Part shown: one piece after another, positions 58,960-64,000 of the stretch
Numbering within the stretch: the first letter of the stretch is position 1
Layout of the letters: each line of letters opens with the position of its first letter
Assembly (NCBI GenBank): GCA_027943335.1
Contig: BSBK01000526.1
Coordinates: forward strand, 432,501 to 496,500
DNA from: Chamaecyparis obtusa
Lineage: Eukaryota > Streptophyta > Pinopsida > Cupressales > Cupressaceae
Direction: 5' to 3'
Length of the DNA stretch: 64,000 bases
The notes under the pieces: model-generated
The model's database searches: none
What the model saw: only the letters and a program-made list of their open reading frames with translations
Told to the model about the DNA's origin: nothing
Position numbers and translations under genes: made by a program

Positions 58960-60165
58960 TTCTAGTCCCACAATAGTGAGTCCCACTTTGACACAGAGTT
59001 CAATATTTTGAGAAAAAACTTCACTTTCGAACATATGTTGCCGCAAAACTATTAGGAATTTGAAGATGATGTAAACCTGAGTCTTTTGGAATTTTCTATC
59101 TAGTTTCTAAATATATTATTTTATAAAATTAAAAAAATCATTTAAATTCATTTTTCCTTCTCCTTCGAAAAGTGGTTTGCATGAAAAAACTATCTTTTTA
59201 AGCAGTTACTGTCACTTGGATCAGCATAACTTTTTTTTAAAACATGATAATGATGTAATTCTTTCGAGATTATATTTTTAACTTCAATATCTAAAGGATG
59301 CAATTGGTTTTATTCATTTTGGATAAATATTTCATAGTTTATTAAGTTTTAAAGTGAGAGTAACTGTAATTTAGACATAAGGTCACTTGGATCGCTCTAA
59401 CTTGATTTGTGTATATCAAAATTCATTTTTTCTTTTTTTTATAGAAAGGTAACACAAACAAACTTTTCCTACATATTTTTTATTAAAAAAATTTATAATT
59501 TACTATTTTTCCCGAAGTCTTGAAGAGATAGGTTGTTGAATGACCAAACAACCTATGTTTAGTTAAAGTAATATTTAAAAGTGATAATGGACTCAATATG
59601 TATTAAAATTATATTCATTAGAAAGCTTGTTTTGAATAGCATCATTTGACATCATCTGTTTGAAAAAATTATCTTGTTTAGTCCTTGTTTCAGGCCTCCA
59701 AAGGCCATTTTTTTGAAGTTCAGTTATTTTCTGAGGGCAACTTTTCAGTTTTGGGGTCTTCATGCGAAGACCCCCTTCGCATGAAGACACTTGGGGGTCT
59801 TCATGCAAAGACCCCTCACACAAACACCCCGAAGTGAAAATCTTAGTAGAAAAACACAACGCCAAAATTTTAAATGGGGTACTTCGCACAAAGTATGCAC
59901 TTCATGTGAAGTCGGCTAGTAATATTATTTTGTAAAAAAAAAATTAAATCGTATGGAGTAAAACATTTTGTTTCTATTTTACATCAAATTGCAATTAATA
60001 AATTCACATTTTCTATTATTGAAGGCATTTTTTGAAGGAGGATTGGTATTTTTATTTTTTCAAAGACATAATTTTGGAGAGGAAAAATATTAGATTAAAG
60101 TATTTTTTTAAGAAGAAAATTTTTGTTGACGATCTTGTAGAAGACATTTTTTGGAGCTCAAAGAA
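58960..60165. other. Sequence between element F and the DDE gene
   Basis: No supported protein. It begins with CTAGTCCCAC, then nearby AGTCCCAC, and holds the nested hairpins at 59754-59816. It may be the 5' flank or terminal part of the DDE element. Confidence 0.5.
59754..59816. repeat. Nested palindromes
   Basis: GGGGTCTTC-ATGC-GAAGACCCC is a perfect 9-bp stem with a 4-base loop. It overlaps CTTCATGCGAAG-ACCCC-CTTCGCATGAAG (59758-59786), a perfect 12-bp stem. A second GGGGTCTTC-ATGC-AAAGACCCC follows with one mismatch. Confidence 0.92.
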
Positions 60166-62296
60166 ATGGGGAACAAGAAGGAAAGGCAAAGTAAATCTTC
60201 TAGAAAAGGGTCACCTGGTATTGAACAAAGAAATCGTGAAGCTGCATTGACATATTATCATAAAAGTAAAGAAGCTGAAAGACAAGCTGAAGTAGGAGGG
60301 TCAAGTCAAGTCGAAGAATTGCACATTGAAGAAGGGTCAGGATTACTCCCTACAGAATCTCAAACAATTGTTGTTGGAGAAGGGTCAACATCACGTGCTC
60401 CTATTGGTATGGATGAACTTTTAAATTTAGCTCAAACTGTAAAGAAAAATATTAATTATAAAAACTTAGATCATTTACTTACAATGGATGTAGAGAATTT
60501 GAGATCACTTGCTAATGTTCAACACTTAAGTCTTGCTAAGAAGAGATAAATGAATATGATAGCAAGAGAAATATTGGGTAAATTTGAAAATTTTGAAACA
60601 CTTGAACAAGCTTAATTGCTTTCACTTATACTTACAAACAAAAATTTGGAAGGGGCATTAAAATTATTGGGTATAGACACATCATCAAAGAAGAGAAAAG
60701 TTTTTGACATGCAAACTGATATGATTGAAAATCTTAAGAAAGGTTTGAACCAACTAGGGAAGCTATCCTGAACTATAGATAAGTCCATTACAAGAAAATT
60801 TATGTTGACATCCATTGTAGGTAACACTACGGGATGAAAAAGATAGATATCTTCAGTTTCATCTTAGTTTGGTTTTAATAGGAAAACAATATCATGATAT
60901 GTTAATAGGAGAATACTTTTGGATGATAGTACCTTGGAAGGCAATTGAGAAATCATGTGTAGAGTTCCACATTCTAATAGGATTGATGAAGGAACAAAAA
61001 ATTTGGTCACATCATTTTGGAATGATAATACACGTCCTTCATCAAACACTAGAGATGTTATCAAACATAGAATTTCAGCTAATCAATATGAATATCATAC
61101 GAAACATTGGTTGGACACAACACAACATGAAATGTACGTGTCATTTTTTAGTTCAAATCCTAATATAAAGATTGGGAAAACATTGTTTGAAGGATTGAAG
61201 CCATATTATATCAAGACAAAAAAAGTGTTTGAAACTTGTTGTTGTCGTTATCATATTGAATTTGATCTCCACTATCAGGTTTTTCAAAATTTTGTAGAAG
61301 ACACTTATGGTTTTGAAAAGGCTCCTCCTACTAGACGAAGTGAGTTCATCTCATCCATTTCATGTGACAAAAGAGATGATGTAGCTGGATAAATAAATTG
61401 CATAAAAGGAATATGCCAAACATGTGCCAATTTGTCTCTTTTTCCTTTGAAAAATGAAAATATTGATATAACAAATATGGTAAATTGCAAGAGTTACAAA
61501 TATGTAAAGAATGAAAAAAAATTTGGGAAAGAATCGAAAAGGTTAGAATATGTTGAAGAGGAGATAAATGTTGGAGCATTTATGGAAAAAAATTTTAAAA
61601 TGATTCAACCCTACATTCATCATGCTTTTTTTGCAAAGTGGCAAGCACAACATGTTCAAACACTGAGAGACAATTTCCCACTTGGAACTATTGTATCAGT
61701 TGTTGATTTTGTAGAAAATTATTCTTTTGTTCATCAAAAGGCAATTCAGTTAGAATACTATTTTTCAGAGCAAATTACTATTATAGTACATGTGTGTTAT
61801 TGACATGCACAATTAGATTTGGATGGTATTCAGAGCACATTTGAAGCACGGGTCATCAAGAAGGAATATCATTTTTATATAAGTGATGATAGAGAGCATG
61901 AGATTCATTATGTGGAACACTGCTTCAAGATGTTTTTTGCAAATTTGAAAGAAAGAGGTATAAAAATTGATAAACATTATGTTTGGTCAGATGGATGTGC
62001 TGCACAACTCAAATCATCGAGACCACTTTATGCACTATGTAGATATCATCGTAATGAAAACATACCACATGTCTGGAGTTTCTTTGAGAGTGGACATGGA
62101 CAAGGTGAACATGATGGTGTCGGAGCTTGCATCAAACGTGCTATACGAAAGTATCTAATGAATTATAAGGGAGTACATATAAAAAATGCACATGATGTGG
62201 TTGAATGGTGCAAGACACATTTCGCACCAAATGAGAATGACACGTCATCAGGATTGACTCAGGCAGTGCCATATAGAAAATTTTGGGAGATAAAAG

Positions 62297-62399
62297 GTAT
62301 GCACACATTATTAAATTATTTGAAAGTGTTTAAAATTTTTATGATATTTTTTATTCAAATTATATTTATATAGAATGTATTATATATGCATTTGTTCAG
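62297..62399 (+). other. Intron 1 of the DDE-like gene
   Basis: GTATGC...TTTGTTCAG. Joining 62296 to 62400 gives GGT and continues the frame as VDRKIMHGCNRIEK. Confidence 0.75.
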
Positions 62400-62702
62400 G
62401 TGTGGATAGAAAAATTATGCATGGTTGCAATAGGATAGAAAAGACGTGATCTTTGCATTCAGTTATGAGTACGAATTATTGCAATTAGATGTTGAACACT
62501 AGGGACTACTCATGCTTTTGTTGTCACTGCATTGCTGACAATTATGAGGAATGTATCAATCAAGACCTTGGATATGTAGGCGTATGGAATCTAGTGCCAC
62601 TAGTTGTTACTGATACATTTGATAGAGATGAAGATGAAAACTTCGATGATGTTCCTTTGATTTCTACTAATTATGATCATATCTCAAGATTGGTCAAAAT
62701 TG

Positions 62703-62831
62703 GTAAGTATATATATTTCACATTATATGGTACATTGAGTTGCATGTATAGATACATAGCTAGATCTATAGATTGAACTAAGTATTTATTTTAAGATCTC
62801 ACACATGCATATATAAATTTACTACATGCAG
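62703..62831 (+). other. Intron 2 of the DDE-like gene
   Basis: GTAAGT...ACATGCAG, consensus splice sites. Joining gives KIGDVFAMISEHG. Confidence 0.85.
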
Positions 62832-62957
62832 GAGATGTCTTTGCAATGATTAGTGAGCATGGAAATGTAGGAGTTGGTTATTATTTACTGCATTGTACTA
62901 CAGAGAGGATGAAGTTACTTGAACTTGAAGACAGTGATGGAATGTTGTTCCCCATAG

Positions 62958-63079
62958 GTTTGTATATGGTTTACATCAATATATTGAACTCAATTTGTAA
63001 ATTTTAAATTTTAACCTTTTAACAAATTTCAAATTGAGTTTGTTTAAATTTATATATTATTTAAATTTGTGACCTGCAG
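62958..63079 (+). other. Intron 3 of the DDE-like gene
   Basis: GTTTGT...GACCTGCAG. Joining gives MLFPIGSVILEGTYF. Confidence 0.8.
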
Positions 63080-63557
63080 GTTCAGTTATTTTAGAGGGAA
63101 CATATTTCAAGCAAATCAAAGTAATTCAAAATGGTATTCACTTTGTTGATTATGAACCAGACAATAAGGTGTTTCAATATAGTCACCTAGTAGCTGCCAC
63201 ATCCATTTGTCTTCATACAATTAAATCTCAACATGGATGTCATAAATGGAGACTAGATAGTGAGGATCATGAGAGAATATTACATGTTCTCCATGAAAGG
63301 TCTGAACCACTTGAGTTGGTCTAAAAAGTATAATATGTATACTTATTTCTTGTGTTAGGACCTACTTGATATCTTAAGATTAAATTTCATTATACTTTGT
63401 TTATATATTTAAACATATGATGGACTATAATTTGTTGATATATGATGGACCTATTTGATGGTTCAATGGTTTTAATATATAGAATTTTATATGTATACTT
63501 TGATTATTCAATGATTTTTATAGATTGCATATTAGTTAAAGATTTTATGTATGCTTT

Positions 63558-64000
63558 GATGAAATTAGTTATATTACTTATGACATGTATTAGTTCTAGA
63601 ATTAGTTAGAATAGTTATTATCCATTAGTTACATGTATTAACTAGTTATCTTTTATGATATTAATTCTAGATCCCCTTAAGACCTCCCCTTAAGACACTA
63701 AAAAATGATGAAATTAGTTATATTACTTATGACATGTGTTAGTTCTAGAATTAGTTAGAATAGTTATTATCCATTACTTACATGTATTAACTAGTTATCT
63801 TTTATGATGTTAATTCTACATCCCCTTAAGACCTCCCCTTAAGACACTAAAAAATGATGAAATTAGTTATATTACTTATGATGTGTTAGTTCTAGAATTA
63901 GTTAGAATAGTTATTATCCATTAGTTACATGTATTAACTAGTTATCTTTTATGATGTTAATTCTAGATCCCCTTAAGACCTCCCCTTAAGATACTAATCA
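63558..64000. repeat. 149-bp tandem repeat, three copies to window end
   Basis: GATGAAATTAG starts at 63558, 63707 and 63856, an exact 149-bp period. Copies are nearly identical, with a small deletion in the third. It carries CCCCTTAAGACCTCCCCTTAAGAC, a short direct repeat. The array continues past the window. Confidence 0.95.

Larger units (their letters stand above)
60166..63324 (+). pseudogene. Four-exon DDE-transposase-like gene, decayed
   Basis: Exon 1 (60166-62296) begins MGNKKERQSKSSRKGSPG. It has a Cys-rich block ETCCCRYHIEFDL and the presumed catalytic core: Asp in VVDFVENYSF, Asp in VWSDGCAAQLKSS, and acidic residues in SGHGQGEHDGVGACIKR. Exons 2 (62400-62702), 3 (62832-62957) and 4 (63080-63324) follow, separated by GT-AG introns, each of phase 1. 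Splicing restores one frame through CFCCHC and ends at TAA 63322-63324 (SEPLELV). The DFxENY...SDGxxxQ...GHGxGxxDGxGxxxKR pattern matches a transposase-like family I know mainly from uncharacterised animal proteins. I cannot name the superfamily. At least ten stops lie in exon 1 and two in exon 2, so this copy is dead. Confidence 0.7.

Noticed and set aside
59593..59889. 98-codon minus-strand frame with repeated KTPK-type words
   Set aside because: It arises from the nested palindromes and shows no protein features.

Overview
The window looks like nuclear DNA of a seed plant with a large, repeat-packed genome. A gymnosperm or conifer is my best guess, from the very long elements, giant LTRs and absence of any ordinary host gene in 64 kb. 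No rRNA, tRNA, CRISPR array or clearly intact host gene was found. Nearly everything is transposable-element sequence, layered by nested insertion, and nearly every reading frame carries premature stops.

Positions 1-24243 are one large Ty3/gypsy element of the Tat type (element A, + strand). Its 5' LTR is cut by the window edge, and it reads leader, gag, protease, G-patch-like segment, reverse transcriptase, RNase H, second (archaeal-type) RNase H, integrase. An antisense gene for a plant-mobile-domain (PMD) protein follows, then the 3' LTR. A complete Ty1/copia element (B, - strand, 5164-12045) is inserted in its protease region with a perfect 6-bp target duplication. Positions 24244-29260 hold an L1-type LINE (C, - strand) with the tail of ORF1 and all of ORF2 (endonuclease, RT, Cys/His motif, RNase H). 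It has no poly(A) end next to the gypsy LTR, so A probably landed inside it.

Positions 29.3-36.1 kb hold AT-rich spacer, a 229-244 bp tandem repeat, an unidentified decayed reading frame (31308-31748), and the 3' part of a copia-like element (D) with a Lys/Glu-rich coiled-coil ORF and a 3' LTR containing a 65-bp GA tract. From 36.1 to 45.96 kb lies an old gypsy remnant (E). It is recognisable by a 26-bp minisatellite near both ends and a gag zinc knuckle, and is split by a 4.55-kb TG...CA solo LTR (G) with CCATC target duplications.

Positions 45957-58959 are a second, different Tat-like gypsy element (F, - strand). It has a 4.8-kb LTR that itself encodes a ~1000-codon protein, and its archaeal-type RNase H lies before the reverse transcriptase instead of after RNase H. 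Its upstream LTR breaks off at 58959. The last 5 kb hold a decayed four-exon gene for a DDE-transposase-like protein with three phase-1 introns (60166-63324), preceded by nested hairpins and followed by a 149-bp tandem repeat running off the window.

The most interesting signals are the LTR-encoded ORF of F, the antisense PMD gene of A, a palindromic TCGTACGA motif family in the noncoding parts of A, and the intron-bearing DDE gene. Coordinates of decayed features are by-eye estimates unless a sharp boundary such as TG/CA, a stop codon or a splice site is named.
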